Shown here: one piece after another, positions 1-10,439 of the stretch | Numbering within the stretch: the first letter of the stretch is position 1 | Layout of the letters: each line of letters begins with the position of its first letter | Origin: a virus | Strand: one strand, 5' to 3' | DNA length: 64,000 nt | IMG/VR virus record: IMGVR_UViG_3300010157_000047 | Location: 1 to 64,000 of that record | The notes under the pieces: generated by a model | The model's input: the letters and a program-made list of their open reading frames with translations, nothing else | The model's database searches: none | What the model was told of the DNA's origin: nothing | Position numbers and translations under genes: made by a program

Positions 1-3000
1 GGTGCTGTGGAGGCTGTGGCTGTTCCTGCCTTGATGTGAAGAACTGCTGTTGGATTGGTTCCTATGCCAATATTATTATTAGATTCGTAAATTTTAATTG
101 CATCAGTCGTAATAACACTATTATATATAAAAAATCTATTACCTCCAGCCTGTGTGTACCCAAATTGAAATTTGGGTACACCACTTACTCTAAAATCAAA
201 ATATTGATTATTGGTACCTGCACCTAAAGCGTTTAAAGCAACAAATGGAACAATAGATGCAGTACCATTTACTAATATTCCACCTGTTACATCTAATTTT
301 GACGCTGGATTTGTCGTCCCTATACCAACATTCCCATTCCCTAATACAGATAAAACATTACCCCCTACTAATGTATAAGCTAATCCTGATGCAGTGGTAG
401 AAAAAGCAACCGTAACAGTTAAACTTGTGTCTGATGCAATAGTGGCAATGGTTCTCACTGTTTCCCCACTTACAGTTATTGTGTCTCCTACTTTAAAGGT
501 ATTGGTAAATTGTGTGAATGTTCCTGTTAAAGTTATTGTGCCATTTGTTGCTACTGTACCTGCGCCTGTTGTACCTTGTGCTACTTGGAGATTAGCAGTA
601 GGTGATGTAAGTCCGATACCGACGTTGCCTCCTAATGGATTTAAGACTAAAGATCCAATAGCAGATAATCCACTAATATAAGATTGCCAACCATTATAAG
701 TATTACCTGTTGATGCTCCACGTATAGACCTCAACATACTACCAATACTAAAATTATCAAAATCTGTTGTAGCAGACATAATAAGTCCTCGTACGTCTAA
801 CGCCTGTGTTGGGTTAGAAGTCCTAATTCCAAAATTACCAGCACTATTTATTCTTGCAGCTTCAAAGAAACCAGTTGAATTACTATTAACCGAAAAAGCT
901 AAGTAAGAACTATAATCTGATGCACCGCTCTCTCTTCCTGCTTTTATTTTCCCAATCTGGTTAAATAAAGTGGAACTGCTTGTATGCGCCCCAAATGAGA
1001 TAGACCCTCCAACACCTGCCGCAGGTGTAGTTGAATCATTAATAGAAAGTATACCCGTAGCATTTGCTCCTGTGACATCTAATACTCCAGTTGGAGATGT
1101 TGTTCCGATACCGACGTTGCCGCTCTTTATTACTAGACTTGCCCCAGTTAATGCCGCAGTATCGGTTATTGTTCCGCCTAAGCCCATATCACCATTTTGC
1201 AACAAAGACATTCTATTATCCGTGTTGGTTTTCCAAACAAACTGGTCAACGATTCCATTATAAATAAGCCATTTTCTTGCGTTATTTATATAAAACTCAA
1301 AGCCCGGAGTAGTGGCGGTGTCAGCGTTGATTTTAACTCTCACATCAGAACCAGATGCCTTAATATTTCCTGCAACTTCTAACTTTTCACCTGGCCCCGT
1401 AGTCCCTATGCCTACGTTGCCATTATTTGTAATCCTCATCCTTTCAGTAGGCGTCGTTCCTGTAGAGAATCGAATATTTGCAGTTGAAGTATCGTTGAAC
1501 GCGGTAAATTGAAATCCACCAGCACCCGTATCTTCAAATATGCCAGCATTTTGACCATAACGTGCGGTGTTCCATGCTGCGTTGGAATTAGTTTGTAGGA
1601 AGTTTAACTGACCACCACCCGCCGCTATAATATTAAAACCAGCTGTTGATACACCAGTATCATCGTTTTGAATATTAAGATTGGCATTTCCTACTGAATT
1701 TTTATAAATATGCAAAAGGTTGGTTGGACTCGTCGTCCCTATTCCTATGTTGCCTGCTATTAATGTTCCCGTATAGTCCCCAGCTGTCCCGTTTCCAATA
1801 GCTATTTTAGCAGCACTCAAGCGAGAAAATGCGGTATCTACTGCACCGTACCAATTACTAGTTGAACTCCAATTCACAAGTGCAGTATTTTTAAGCGCGA
1901 CACCAAGACCATAAGCCACATTTTGATTTAGATACACAGTAGCATCGTCGTTTGTACCAATATAAGTCCCTGCTATAACACCATCTGACCTCAATCTCGC
2001 TGTTACCGTTCCACTATTATTCTGAACTTTTAGTACACCATCCGTGGGGCCAACACTTGACGCAGCTCCGCCCTTCAGCACTAACGTTGTCATTCCTATA
2101 CCCGGAGTCGTATCCTGCACAAACATAGTCTGTCCAGCGGTGCTACCACTCTGTGCAACCGTAAGTGAATACCCTGGAGCAGTAGTCCCTATTCCTAACC
2201 GTTTATTAGTATTATCCCAAAATAACCCATTATCACCTATCTCTGTAGTCGTGCCATTGAAAAATGCAACTTGACCACTTACGCCTGTTCCTGTGATGGG
2301 GTTAGTTAATGCTGTCTGACCGCCAAGGCCAGCTAATGTATATGTTGGGACATTTAAAGTGTTGCTTGACAATGTTGCAGAGCCACTGCTCCCTGTCGTT
2401 GTCAGTGAAGTTATCCTGTTAGTATATGCAGTGTTCCAATTTGAAGAACTTGCTATCCTTGAGTCAGCTAAAGTGCCAGACCAACCTAAAGTTAATGAAG
2501 TAGCTTGAAGCAAAGCAGTGGATGGAGTTCCCCCTAATGTTAACGTAACATTGGTGTCGTCTGTCTTTGTTAACGCTGATGGCGTATATGTTACTGGAAT
2601 AACTGTCAATGGAACAGGTACGGATGTTCTTACTGGATTAGTGCCTCCAAATTGAAACTGAAAACTAGGATTGCTTCCACCACTTATATGATTTCCGTAG
2701 AATTTAAGAACAATCATATCAGTGGCCAAAAATGAACCATCATTCCACAATGCGCTAGCACTAAATTCTGTATATCCAGAAGTAGCAACAGGTAAAGTGT
2801 TTCCAGAAGTAGTTATTAACGTTTCAGTTCCCCCATTAGTTCTTTTCCATACTTCAAAATAAAACTCAGCGTTTCCTGTGCCGCTTGTTTTTTGTATATT
2901 GCCAATAGTTGTAATATTAAATATTCCTGGATTTCCAACAATAATATTAGGATAACTGATTAGGCCAGCTATAAATTGATTTGATGCGACTATAGTTCCT

Positions 3001-4955
3001 GTTGGAATATTTACAGCAGTTGTGTTATAAAGTGGATCAGTTAAAGAAGTAACTAATCTGTAGTAGCTATTTATTCCGCTTGCTGCGTTTGTTGGGTATA
3101 AAGATATGTTTGATGGAAGATCCGCTAAAGATATAAAATGGCTTACGCCATTGTCTCCATCATTTATCAACTGACTCGTATTAGTTGGTACAGTTGGGAA
3201 AGTGATTAAAGATCCATTTCCTGCTATATATTGAGATGTTGTACCTGCGCCTGTTACTGCTATTGTTCCATTTGCTATCAATGGGCTATTAGTGACAGTA
3301 AATGCAGACGGCATCGATAAGCCAACAGACGTTATTCCACCATTTGCTATTGCCCAAGTGTTGTCTCCTCTAAGATAAGTAGAAGATGATGGCGTTCCTG
3401 TAGCAGAAAGATTGCTAATTCCAACTACTGAATTGGCTAACGTCGTTGCAATAGAAGTAGTCCCTGATCCTGTTACTGCTCCTGATAATGATATACTTTG
3501 GTTAGCAGTTAAATAGATATTTGTATCATATGAGATAGTGCCAGCAGTTGATTTGACAAACCCTGTTCCACTCAATGCGGCTTGTTTCCCGTTAAACGCT
3601 GACCAATCAGTAGTGCTTAGAACTCCTCTGTTAGAAGCAGACGCAGTAGGCACATTTAAGGTTATTACAGGAGTTGTTGTGCTGTTAGCTACAGTAGAAG
3701 ACAGATCAGTTCCTGTGGTTCCCAATGTTAAAGCAGCAACAGAAGTAACTGTTCCAGGATTTCCTGAGTATTGAGGAATATTTAAAGTTGCGCCAATCAA
3801 AGTTGCAGCACCTGAAGAGCCTGTTGTCGTTAAAGTTAAACTATTTTGTTTTAGCGCTAACTGATCATACACTAATTTTGCTGAAGGATATTGAGTGTTA
3901 GTTGATCCGCTGCTGATAGTGGTAACTTTGTTCGCTGAATCTTCAGGGACGTAGCTTATATTTGAATTTAATGTGTTCCAATTTGCAGAAGTCTGATTCG
4001 GGGTATCTGTGTTAGCAATGATAGAGTCTCCAATCTGAATAGCAGTTCCACCCAAAACGCCTGCTACACTAACAACCCACATATCACCTTTTAACACTGC
4101 CCCTGCAGTTCCTGATCCGCCAGATGATGGCCAAGTGTTTACGCTTGCATCATAAGCGCCTCTGTAATCTAACAGGCCAGCTACTAATCCGTCTGCGTAT
4201 GTCTTTACTGCTTTGGCTGAAGGATATTTTGTGTCGCTTGCCCCATCAACAGATATTGATGTTGATTTATTTGCTACATTTTCTGGCGTAAACCCTAACG
4301 CTATCTGTTTGCTGTTAAAGGTAATCCAATCGGTGCTTGACAATGCCCCTGTAAGTATGCTAGAGGCTAATTGAAGACTTAACGATTGCGTTGATAATGA
4401 TAATCCATTAGCAGTTCCAATACTTACTGCATTATGCCTTGCAGCAGTATTTGCAGCTACGTCAGTGTTTGAAGAAACTCTCGAATCAAGATAATACAAA
4501 TTTGTTCCTTCAGCAATGTCTGAGGTAGTTGCATCTGACCCTGACGTAACTAAACCTTTAGAGTCGTAAGTTATTTTAGTTTTAGTCGCCCCTGTTATTG
4601 CAGAATTTTCTGTTACTTTACCGTTAAAAGTCGACCAATCTGTTGAAGCTAAATAGCCATCAGAAACAGATGAAGCCGCGCCTAATTTTGTTTTTATTGT
4701 TGCATTAGTCTCGTCTCCTGTGTTAGTTCCTAAAATAAGATCTAATGCAGCTTTATTTGCATGAGTATGCAATGCATTATATGCAGCATTCCAATCATCA
4801 ATATCTAATAACGTAATACCATATGATGGTGACGCTGAAAATATTGGATCTGACTCAACAAATGAAATACCAGAAGATGTATCAAGATTACCACCAAGAG
4901 TCGCAGATGCATCTTTTACTGGGGAGTTCACATTATTTATTTGTCCTAATTGCAT
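1..4955 (-). CDS. Tail/receptor fibre-like protein, 3' end beyond the window
   Basis: A single frame is open from the ATG at 4955 to the left edge, at least 1650 residues. The N-terminal half has fibre-type units such as STDWSTFNGK, SSTDWITFNSK and EGTNLYYLDSRV. The distal half carries several NVGIGTT-type units, for example near 300-350, 605-630, 1085-1125, 1385-1425 and 1725-1765, and then LHIKAGTATA at the edge. These are typical of beta-rich trimeric fibres of Bacteroidota phages, which often end in an S74-type self-cleaving chaperone; that end is not in view. It is the last visible gene of the portal operon. Its base composition is clearly richer in G+C than the neighbouring genes, suggesting exchange as a module. 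The fibre role is inferred from repeats and position. Confidence 0.85.
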   Translation of the reverse strand, partial: MQLGQINNVNSPVKDASATLGGNLDTSSGISFVESDPIFSASPSYGITLLDIDDWNAAYNALHTHANKAALDLILGTNTGDETNATIKTKLGAASSVSDGYLASTDWSTFNGKVTENSAITGATKTKITYDSKGLVTSGSDATTSDIAEGTNLYYLDSRVSSNTDVAANTAARHNAVSIGTANGLSLSTQSLSLQLASSILTGALSSTDWITFNSKQIALGFTPENVANKSTSISVDGASDTKYPSAKAVKTYADGLVAGLLDYRGAYDASVNTWPSSGGSGTAGAVLKGDMWVVSVAGVLGGTAIQIGDSIIANTDTPNQTSANWNTLNSNISYVPEDSANKVTTISSGSTNTQYPSAKLVYDQLALKQNSLTLTTTGSSGAATLIGATLNIPQYSGNPGTVTSVAALTLGTTGTDLSSTVANSTTTPVITLNVPTASASNRGVLSTTDWSAFNGKQAALSGTGFVKSTAGTISYDTNIYLTANQSISLSGAVTGSGTTSIATTLANSVVGISNLSATGTPSSSTYLRGDNTWAIANGGITSVGLSMPSAFTVTNSPLIANGTIAVTGAGTTSQYIAGNGSLITFPTVPTNTSQLINDGDNGVSHFISLADLPSNISLYPTNAASGINSYYRLVTSLTDPLYNTTAVNIPTGTIVASNQFIAGLISYPNIIVGNPGIFNITTIGNIQKTSGTGNAEFYFEVWKRTNGGTETLITTSGNTLPVATSGYTEFSASALWNDGSFLATDMIVLKFYGNHISGGSNPSFQFQFGGTNPVRTSVPVPLTVIPVTYTPSALTKTDDTNVTLTLGGTPSTALLQATSLTLGWSGTLADSRIASSSNWNTAYTNRITSLTTTGSSGSATLSSNTLNVPTYTLAGLGGQTALTNPITGTGVSGQVAFFNGTTTEIGDNGLFWDNTNKRLGIGTTAPGYSLTVAQSGSTAGQTMFVQDTTPGIGMTTLVLKGGAASSVGPTDGVLKVQNNSGTVTARLRSDGVIAGTYIGTNDDATVYLNQNVAYGLGVALKNTALVNWSSTSNWYGAVDTAFSRLSAAKIAIGNGTAGDYTGTLIAGNIGIGTTSPTNLLHIYKNSVGNANLNIQNDDTGVSTAGFNIIAAGGGQLNFLQTNSNAAWNTARYGQNAGIFEDTGAGGFQFTAFNDTSTANIRFSTGTTPTERMRITNNGNVGIGTTGPGEKLEVAGNIKASGSDVRVKINADTATTPGFEFYINNARKWLIYNGIVDQFVWKTNTDNRMSLLQNGDMGLGGTITDTAALTGASLVIKSGNVGIGTTSPTGVLDVTGANATGILSINDSTTPAAGVGGSISFGAHTSSSTLFNQIGKIKAGRESGASDYSSYLAFSVNSNSTGFFEAARINSAGNFGIRTSNPTQALDVRGLIMSATTDFDNFSIGSMLRSIRGASTGNTYNGWQSYISGLSAIGSLVLNPLGGNVGIGLTSPTANLQVAQGTTGAGTVATNGTITLTGTFTQFTNTFKVGDTITVSGETVRTIATIASDTSLTVTVAFSTTASGLAYTLVGGNVLSVLGNGNVGIGTTNPASKLDVTGGILVNGTASIVPFVALNALGAGTNNQYFDFRVSGVPKFQFGYTQAGGNRFFIYNSVITTDAIKIYESNNNIGIGTNPTAVLHIKAGTATASTA

Positions 4956-4965
4956 ATTAATTTAT

Positions 4966-5226
4966 TTAGTCTGACCAAACATCTTCAACTTTATCTCCAG
5001 TTAATCTATTATAAGCAGCTATAAGAATTCTAGTTTTAACAGTATCAAATGGATACATAGAATCTGTAGGGCTAAGCTCTTTAAGAGTTTCATAAACCAT
5101 AGCAATATAACCATCCTTATAATGATCTCCAGATGTGTATTTACCTTTTCTTAGCAATTTACATCTATTTGATGAATATGTAGAAAGTGAATTATCTAAT
5201 AATAATTTTATTTGACCCCAAGTCAT
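4966..5226 (-). CDS. Small virion-region protein of unknown function
   Basis: An 86-residue soluble protein without signal peptide or membrane segment, lying between the 177-residue gene (11 bases upstream) and the fibre gene (10 bases downstream). It is mainly helical by eye, with a central KGKYTSGDHYKDGY stretch. Its place between portal and fibre suggests a connector, neck or head-decoration role, but no family was recognised. Confidence 0.7.
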   Translation of the reverse strand: MTWGQIKLLLDNSLSTYSSNRCKLLRKGKYTSGDHYKDGYIAMVYETLKELSPTDSMYPFDTVKTRILIAAYNRLTGDKVEDVWSD

Positions 5227-5237
5227 AGTAGTATTTT

Positions 5238-5771
5238 TTAAACTGATAATCTTTTAAATATGTCTATTTTCTCATATATTCCACTAGTATTAGCAGAGAC
5301 TATATCGGCAAGTAATCCCTGATATAGCATATTAACCATGCATGCATATTTAATCTCATTTGAATTTATTTCATATATTTGATTAACAGCATTATAGCAT
5401 ACAGTAGATTTTACAACCCATGAATTATAATAAAATACTTCAATACTCGTATAAGTATCTAATGCTGTATTTGCTATATCAATAGTAACGCTTAATATAT
5501 CATCTGGAATAATTTCATCTACACCAAACATCTCATAAGAAGTTATATCAATGTAAAAATCATCAACTAAATCAACTTCTGGATCTAATGACTTAGTAAA
5601 ACTAAGTGTTCCACCTGTAAAAATAGCTCCTCCGTCAAGGGCTGTAATCGTCAATGTTGCGCCAGTGGCATCATTGGGCATATAACCGGTCCAGTCGGTA
5701 GACGTGCTATATATTCTCATAGCATGACCGCTAGAGATAGTTGTTGTTGAGAATCCAAATACGGCTGCCAT
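5238..5771 (-). CDS. Putative structural protein next to the portal
   Basis: A 177-residue protein starting three bases after the portal stop. The first 100 residues are rich in Ser/Thr, Gly and Ile/Val in alternating strands (for example GGTLSFTKSLDPEVD), which looks like a beta-sandwich. The last 60 residues are helical (YACMVNMLYQGLLADIV). A head-fibre, decoration or collar protein is plausible from the fold style and position; no family was recognised. Confidence 0.72.
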   Translation of the reverse strand: MAAVFGFSTTTISSGHAMRIYSTSTDWTGYMPNDATGATLTITALDGGAIFTGGTLSFTKSLDPEVDLVDDFYIDITSYEMFGVDEIIPDDILSVTIDIANTALDTYTSIEVFYYNSWVVKSTVCYNAVNQIYEINSNEIKYACMVNMLYQGLLADIVSANTSGIYEKIDIFKRLSV

Positions 5772-5774
5772 ATT

Positions 5775-8156
5775 TTATTTTTTAGAAGTAGTTGCTTTTT
5801 TCATGTTAATTTGTTCATTAGCCATATTAGATCTTCTATCTTCTGCTAATGCCATTGATTGTTGCGCCATATTATCCATATGCTTTTTCTTTTCAAGATC
5901 TACTTTAGATAAATCTGCACTAATATCTTTTTCTGGGGGACTCATTATACCAGCCACTTGTAGTTTAGTATCGTTGTCTCTTTGATTTAATTTATCTTCC
6001 AGTTCCATTTTATCTCTAGCCAATTGATCTTTTGCCGCTTCAATTTGCTGAATATGTTGCTGTTGCATTTGTTGCATTTCCTGCTCCTGTTGCATCTGCT
6101 GTTGCTTAGTCTGTTTGATTTGTTGTTCATCTCTTTCTATTATTTTCATATTTTCAGATACTGAAGTACTTGTAAATATTTTCATTATTGTAGAGAATGA
6201 CAATGTTTGATTTTGCAATGCAGCATGCGCTAGTTGATCAAGTTTCTGATCTAAATTATTAATTGAGTTTGAATTATCAACTATGATTCCAAAATCTGCT
6301 TCTGCAAATTCAGCACCACCAACCTCATACATTGCAATACTGTAATCATCAGATATACTTTGAAACTTTTTAGGATTATTTTTTAATGCAATCTTAGCTG
6401 TTTCAAGTAAACATTCTAAGCATCTTTTTTTAACATTATCATGAACTAAAAATAACTCCTCTGTAATATTAGCAGAAGCATTTACAGCTCTCTCAATACC
6501 ACCAACGGTTTCTGATGATTGTATTTGACCTTGACGTTGCTTAGATATACCGGCAATCTCAAACATTTCATTTTTAATCCACTCTAGTAAATGTAAATGA
6601 AATGTAATAGACTGAGAGTTATCTAAATTAAATACTCTACCAGTAGTATTATTTATTGTTCCAGCAAGTTTGCCAGTTGCAGCGCCCTTATTACCCTCTT
6701 TAAATGAATCCGTAGCAGCTATACCATCTTGTCTTAAGAAATGCATATATGCCTCTATATTCCATCCTTCAGGAATTTTTGCAATATCAACTTCAAGTAC
6801 TTGACCATATGATCTCATCATAGCCTTATTAAGCCTATCTGCTACAATTGTATATAAATATGCATAAGGCTTCATACGATCTATGATAGCTACTGGCTTA
6901 CTGTGATTAGTATTATATGTTTGACCAATAATTCCTAAATGACATTTAGATGGATTGCTAATTCTATTATATTGAATTTTTCGTGGACGCATATTAACAT
7001 ATACATCCTTACCAATTTTTACGCCTTCCCATGCTTCATTAATCCAATAATCAGTAGTTTCTTCGCCTTTTGCTTTGTCTGCAACATAATCTTCCGATAC
7101 AAATGTAGATTCTTCCTCTCCTGTCTTATCATTATAGTATTTTAATTTTTTAACTTTCCGTAATGATTTCCACCTAACACGAAGAACCCTTATGTTTCCA
7201 TTTCCATCATAATAGTTTGAAAATGTTCTTCCCATTGCACCAGCAAAATAAACCATTTGATCTATTGAATTTGCTTCATCTCCAACAGCTGGAGTATATA
7301 TCATTGATGCTCTTTCATCTATATTATCCATTGCATCCACTTTGGCAATGGTATTAGTTTTTTGAATAGCATCCATATCTTCTTCTGATAATTCATCAAA
7401 ATACGTATCTACTATTCTTCCTGGACTCCAATAATCATACATTATAATAAGATCTGCATCCTCCGCTTTAGACGAAAATCCATTCCTTAATATAAATACT
7501 TTACGGGGGTTGAGTCTCTCAAATGTAGGTTCCCCCTGAACAATATCAAAATCATACATTTCTTCACCGGCAATAGCAACATCTTTCATTCCTTGATTCC
7601 ATAAGATCCTCATATCAAGTTCTTTGATATAATGATTCAAAATGAAATTAGCTGATCTTTCTCTTGCGTCTTGCCAGGTATATGAAAAGAAATCCCCGTG
7701 TTCTTGTAATTTTTTTTGAAAATCCTCTTCGCTAATTGATTCATTTTTAATTAATTCCGAAAACACAGCGTCTAGCTCCTGTACCTTTTGTTGTTCTTTT
7801 TCTGATATTGCATTATAATTGGATACTATTGCTCTAAATTCAAATCGACGTTTGGCCTCTTCTCCGACAATTACATTGATCGGAGAGTTGACTATAGAAT
7901 AATATTGTATGTTATCTGGTATGAATCCATCAGAATCTATTGCATAAGGATTCATTACTAATTTCATATCAGAAAGATGGATCTTTCCATCAAATAAGTC
8001 ATAGTTTATTTTTTTATGCCTAAGTGATTGTCTGACATTATTGTCATACATCATAGAGCTCATATCGGCCCAATCAATATTCTCCTTGCGCCATTTTTTA
8101 TTTTTCTTTGACGATGGTAGTTTTTGAATTGGAAATCCGCTGGGAAAATTATACAT
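5775..8156 (-). CDS. Portal protein
   Basis: A 793-residue protein directly after the terminase and of the size usual for crAss-like portals. The N-terminus and centre have portal features: a capping region around INVIVGEEAKRRFEFRA, long amphipathic helices, and a section around residues 520-600 (EMFEIAGISKQRQGQIQSSE) typical of the portal stem and wing where channel helices lie. Residues about 680-745 form a Gln/Lys-rich coiled coil. It forms the dodecameric DNA entry ring at one capsid vertex. A TTG-N20-TAnnTTTG promoter lies just upstream (8184-8215), so it probably starts the operon portal-177aa-86aa-fibre. The call rests on overall architecture and adjacency to terL. Confidence 0.85.
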   Translation of the reverse strand: MYNFPSGFPIQKLPSSKKNKKWRKENIDWADMSSMMYDNNVRQSLRHKKINYDLFDGKIHLSDMKLVMNPYAIDSDGFIPDNIQYYSIVNSPINVIVGEEAKRRFEFRAIVSNYNAISEKEQQKVQELDAVFSELIKNESISEEDFQKKLQEHGDFFSYTWQDARERSANFILNHYIKELDMRILWNQGMKDVAIAGEEMYDFDIVQGEPTFERLNPRKVFILRNGFSSKAEDADLIIMYDYWSPGRIVDTYFDELSEEDMDAIQKTNTIAKVDAMDNIDERASMIYTPAVGDEANSIDQMVYFAGAMGRTFSNYYDGNGNIRVLRVRWKSLRKVKKLKYYNDKTGEEESTFVSEDYVADKAKGEETTDYWINEAWEGVKIGKDVYVNMRPRKIQYNRISNPSKCHLGIIGQTYNTNHSKPVAIIDRMKPYAYLYTIVADRLNKAMMRSYGQVLEVDIAKIPEGWNIEAYMHFLRQDGIAATDSFKEGNKGAATGKLAGTINNTTGRVFNLDNSQSITFHLHLLEWIKNEMFEIAGISKQRQGQIQSSETVGGIERAVNASANITEELFLVHDNVKKRCLECLLETAKIALKNNPKKFQSISDDYSIAMYEVGGAEFAEADFGIIVDNSNSINNLDQKLDQLAHAALQNQTLSFSTIMKIFTSTSVSENMKIIERDEQQIKQTKQQQMQQEQEMQQMQQQHIQQIEAAKDQLARDKMELEDKLNQRDNDTKLQVAGIMSPPEKDISADLSKVDLEKKKHMDNMAQQSMALAEDRRSNMANEQINMKKATTSKK

Positions 8157-8183
8157 ATATATTATATATTAACTTTATTCTTG

Positions 8184-8215
8184 CAAAAATATTAATTATT
8201 ATAATCTACTACAAT
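8184..8215 (-). promoter_or_regulatory. Bacteroidota-type promoter for the portal operon
   Basis: On the minus strand, ATTG (8215-8212), a 20-base spacer and TATTTTTG (8191-8184) match the TTG-N17..23-TAnnTTTG consensus of Bacteroidota primary sigma factors. The portal ATG lies 28 bases downstream. Two other minus-strand operons have the same layout with spacers of 20 and 21. Confidence 0.6.
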
Positions 8216-10437
8216 TCATTGAAGAAATCGCCCCTCTTATAGCTTAAAGTTCCTCTACTATTTCGTATAAAATAGTCATCAAATTGTAGTCCTATATTTA
8301 CAGTTTTCTCAGAGTTCATCGCATTTTCTATAAACTTTTGACGATCCTCTCTAATTAACATTAGCATACCGCATGCACTAATCCTATCAAAGTTTCCATT
8401 TGCATTATATTTCATAGCTTCAAGCAGTAATCCAATTGATCTTATTTTATGTAAATTCAAGACAGTCTTGCCTTCAGAATTTTCATTGTATGCATTAGAT
8501 AGCATCCAATCTGCAAGTAATCTTCTTCCTCGTGCATTGATAAATCTACCAGAGTTAGTACCTTTGGATTTATTTCCATATAAGTTACCACGAACCATCT
8601 CCACATCTTTTAATGATTGCAATGTATCACTCAATAAATACAAGCAATTTTTTCTATCAAAATATTGAAATAATCCTTTTTTATCATTCTCATAATTTCC
8701 TACTGCATTGTAGTAAATAAGCATTCTTCTGCATATCTCAAAGAAGTCATTTGCAAATTTAGACCTACCAGTATATTCAGCAACTATTCTATCAGTAAAT
8801 AAATCCAATATAAATATAGATCCCAATGATACTGTATTACTTGAATCATCATCAAATGGGTCAATACCAGCAACATATCTCCCACGTTGAGGAGCTCCAT
8901 TAACCATGAATGGTCTTTCAAATATTTCTATTGCACCCTCATGCTTATTATCTTTTAATGGGAATTCCCTAATTGGTTTACTAAATGCTCCAACTCTCCA
9001 ATCTATTTTGCCTTCCTTATTAAATATAAGATCCCCAATATAATGAGGTCCTACAAACTCATCTAATGCTGGCATAATTCTTTCCAAATATTCTCTAATA
9101 TCAGCAACAGGAAATATGGTACCATCTATTCTCATCATGCTATCCTGTGGTGTCACAGGATACTCAGCCTTACGTTGAGTCAATGCCATTGGATCTGATG
9201 AGCTTTTGCGTATTCTATCTAATTCTATAAATAAATCTTTCAATGATTTTGTTACGTCAGGCATTCCGTTTTCATCATAGCAATTTGCCCTATTCAAATA
9301 TGCTCCCCAGAAAAATCCACAAGTACCAGCGCCATTAGTGTTTCTATCATATACATTAGGAAGAGGCATTATATTATAAGATGCTGGATAGTAAAACATA
9401 TCTTCAGCACCCTCAAAATCTGCGCCAACTGTACCACCAGTACCGCCAGCCATCAATTGAGCAAATACATTATCACCATCCTCAACAGATGCCCTGCAGA
9501 CCGCCCACGCTTTCTTTATATGTGGATATGCTCCATACTCTTCAAATATAATATCACCACGTTTACCTCGAATCTTATCTGGATCATCTTTTGTAGATAT
9601 ACCAGTTATACCAGACTTCATTCCTTTTAATGCGCCAGTACGAATATCTTTATATCCAATATGTTTTTCTAACTTAGTATCTATATTTTTCAATCTTGGG
9701 AATGGTGTATTCTGAGCCAAGAAGTCTAGATAGTCCCAGGACTTCGTTAGAATGCCATCCTTGATAAGATATTGCATATCATTGGCAACATAGAAGGTCT
9801 CTGATTTGGCTTTAAATAATGCGTTCCTAGGGCCAATAGAACCCATCTTAAATGAACTACCAATACCACGTACTTTCATTAGTTCAATATGCTGGCCTAA
9901 TTGTTCTGCTTGATCTTTATAATGAAAGAATAAATAGTCTCCAAGCCACATGTCACCAAAATCATGAATACGTTCTGATCGTTTACTATTTTCTTTTACT
10001 CTTTTAGTTTTCATAATTGGACAATAATTCCAATACCAATATAGCCCTCCAGGGATCCACTCTCCATCATCTCTAATTAATCCATCACGAATCCTTCTTT
10101 TTTCCTCCTGCCAAAATAAAAAGTAGGCTGATTTAGGATGTTTATTATTAGGGAATAATGTATAATATCCATGCTTTCTATAATGTTCTGCTGCCTTATT
10201 AAAATAAGACATATTAACAAGCTTATGTGGATTAGTGACATCTACTATTATCTTCCCATATTCATCCTTCTCAAGCTCCTCTACAGACAGCATATGAGGA
10301 CTTATAAGCTTCTGTATAAATATTACTTCATCAACAGCAGCATTAATCTCCTCTTGTATATCTTTATTAATATCCTTATAGAACATTTCGTCCATAGGAG
10401 TATTATAAGAATTAGTTTTTCTAAATGTTTCAATCAT
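8209..10437 (-). CDS. terL: Terminase large subunit
   Basis: A 742-residue packaging ATPase-nuclease. Residues 188-198 (KVRGIGSSFKM) occupy the Walker A position in a divergent form. Residues 295-300 (DIIFEE) fit Walker B with the catalytic Glu. The RNase H-fold nuclease begins near YVAGIDPFDDD (521-531), with D526 as probable first metal ligand; LYLLSD and a C-terminal FDRISACGML supply likely later acidic ligands. The N-terminal 130 residues are an extension rich in aromatic residues. It starts two bases after the preceding gene ends and is followed after 52 bases by the portal, the usual order. It would cut concatemeric DNA and pump it through the portal. Confidence 0.92.
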   Translation of the reverse strand: MIETFRKTNSYNTPMDEMFYKDINKDIQEEINAAVDEVIFIQKLISPHMLSVEELEKDEYGKIIVDVTNPHKLVNMSYFNKAAEHYRKHGYYTLFPNNKHPKSAYFLFWQEEKRRIRDGLIRDDGEWIPGGLYWYWNYCPIMKTKRVKENSKRSERIHDFGDMWLGDYLFFHYKDQAEQLGQHIELMKVRGIGSSFKMGSIGPRNALFKAKSETFYVANDMQYLIKDGILTKSWDYLDFLAQNTPFPRLKNIDTKLEKHIGYKDIRTGALKGMKSGITGISTKDDPDKIRGKRGDIIFEEYGAYPHIKKAWAVCRASVEDGDNVFAQLMAGGTGGTVGADFEGAEDMFYYPASYNIMPLPNVYDRNTNGAGTCGFFWGAYLNRANCYDENGMPDVTKSLKDLFIELDRIRKSSSDPMALTQRKAEYPVTPQDSMMRIDGTIFPVADIREYLERIMPALDEFVGPHYIGDLIFNKEGKIDWRVGAFSKPIREFPLKDNKHEGAIEIFERPFMVNGAPQRGRYVAGIDPFDDDSSNTVSLGSIFILDLFTDRIVAEYTGRSKFANDFFEICRRMLIYYNAVGNYENDKKGLFQYFDRKNCLYLLSDTLQSLKDVEMVRGNLYGNKSKGTNSGRFINARGRRLLADWMLSNAYNENSEGKTVLNLHKIRSIGLLLEAMKYNANGNFDRISACGMLMLIREDRQKFIENAMNSEKTVNIGLQFDDYFIRNSRGTLSYKRGDFFNEL

Positions 10438-10439
10438 AA

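Noticed and set aside
600-2200. Regularly spaced similar sequences resembling a CRISPR array
   Set aside because: The repeats are degenerate at DNA level, vary in spacing and are in frame, encoding NVGIGTT protein units of the fibre.
394-3774. Open frames on the plus strand across 0.4-3.8 kb
   Set aside because: They are antisense to the fibre gene, are rich in Pro/Val from the reverse of its repeats, and have no leaders or family signals.
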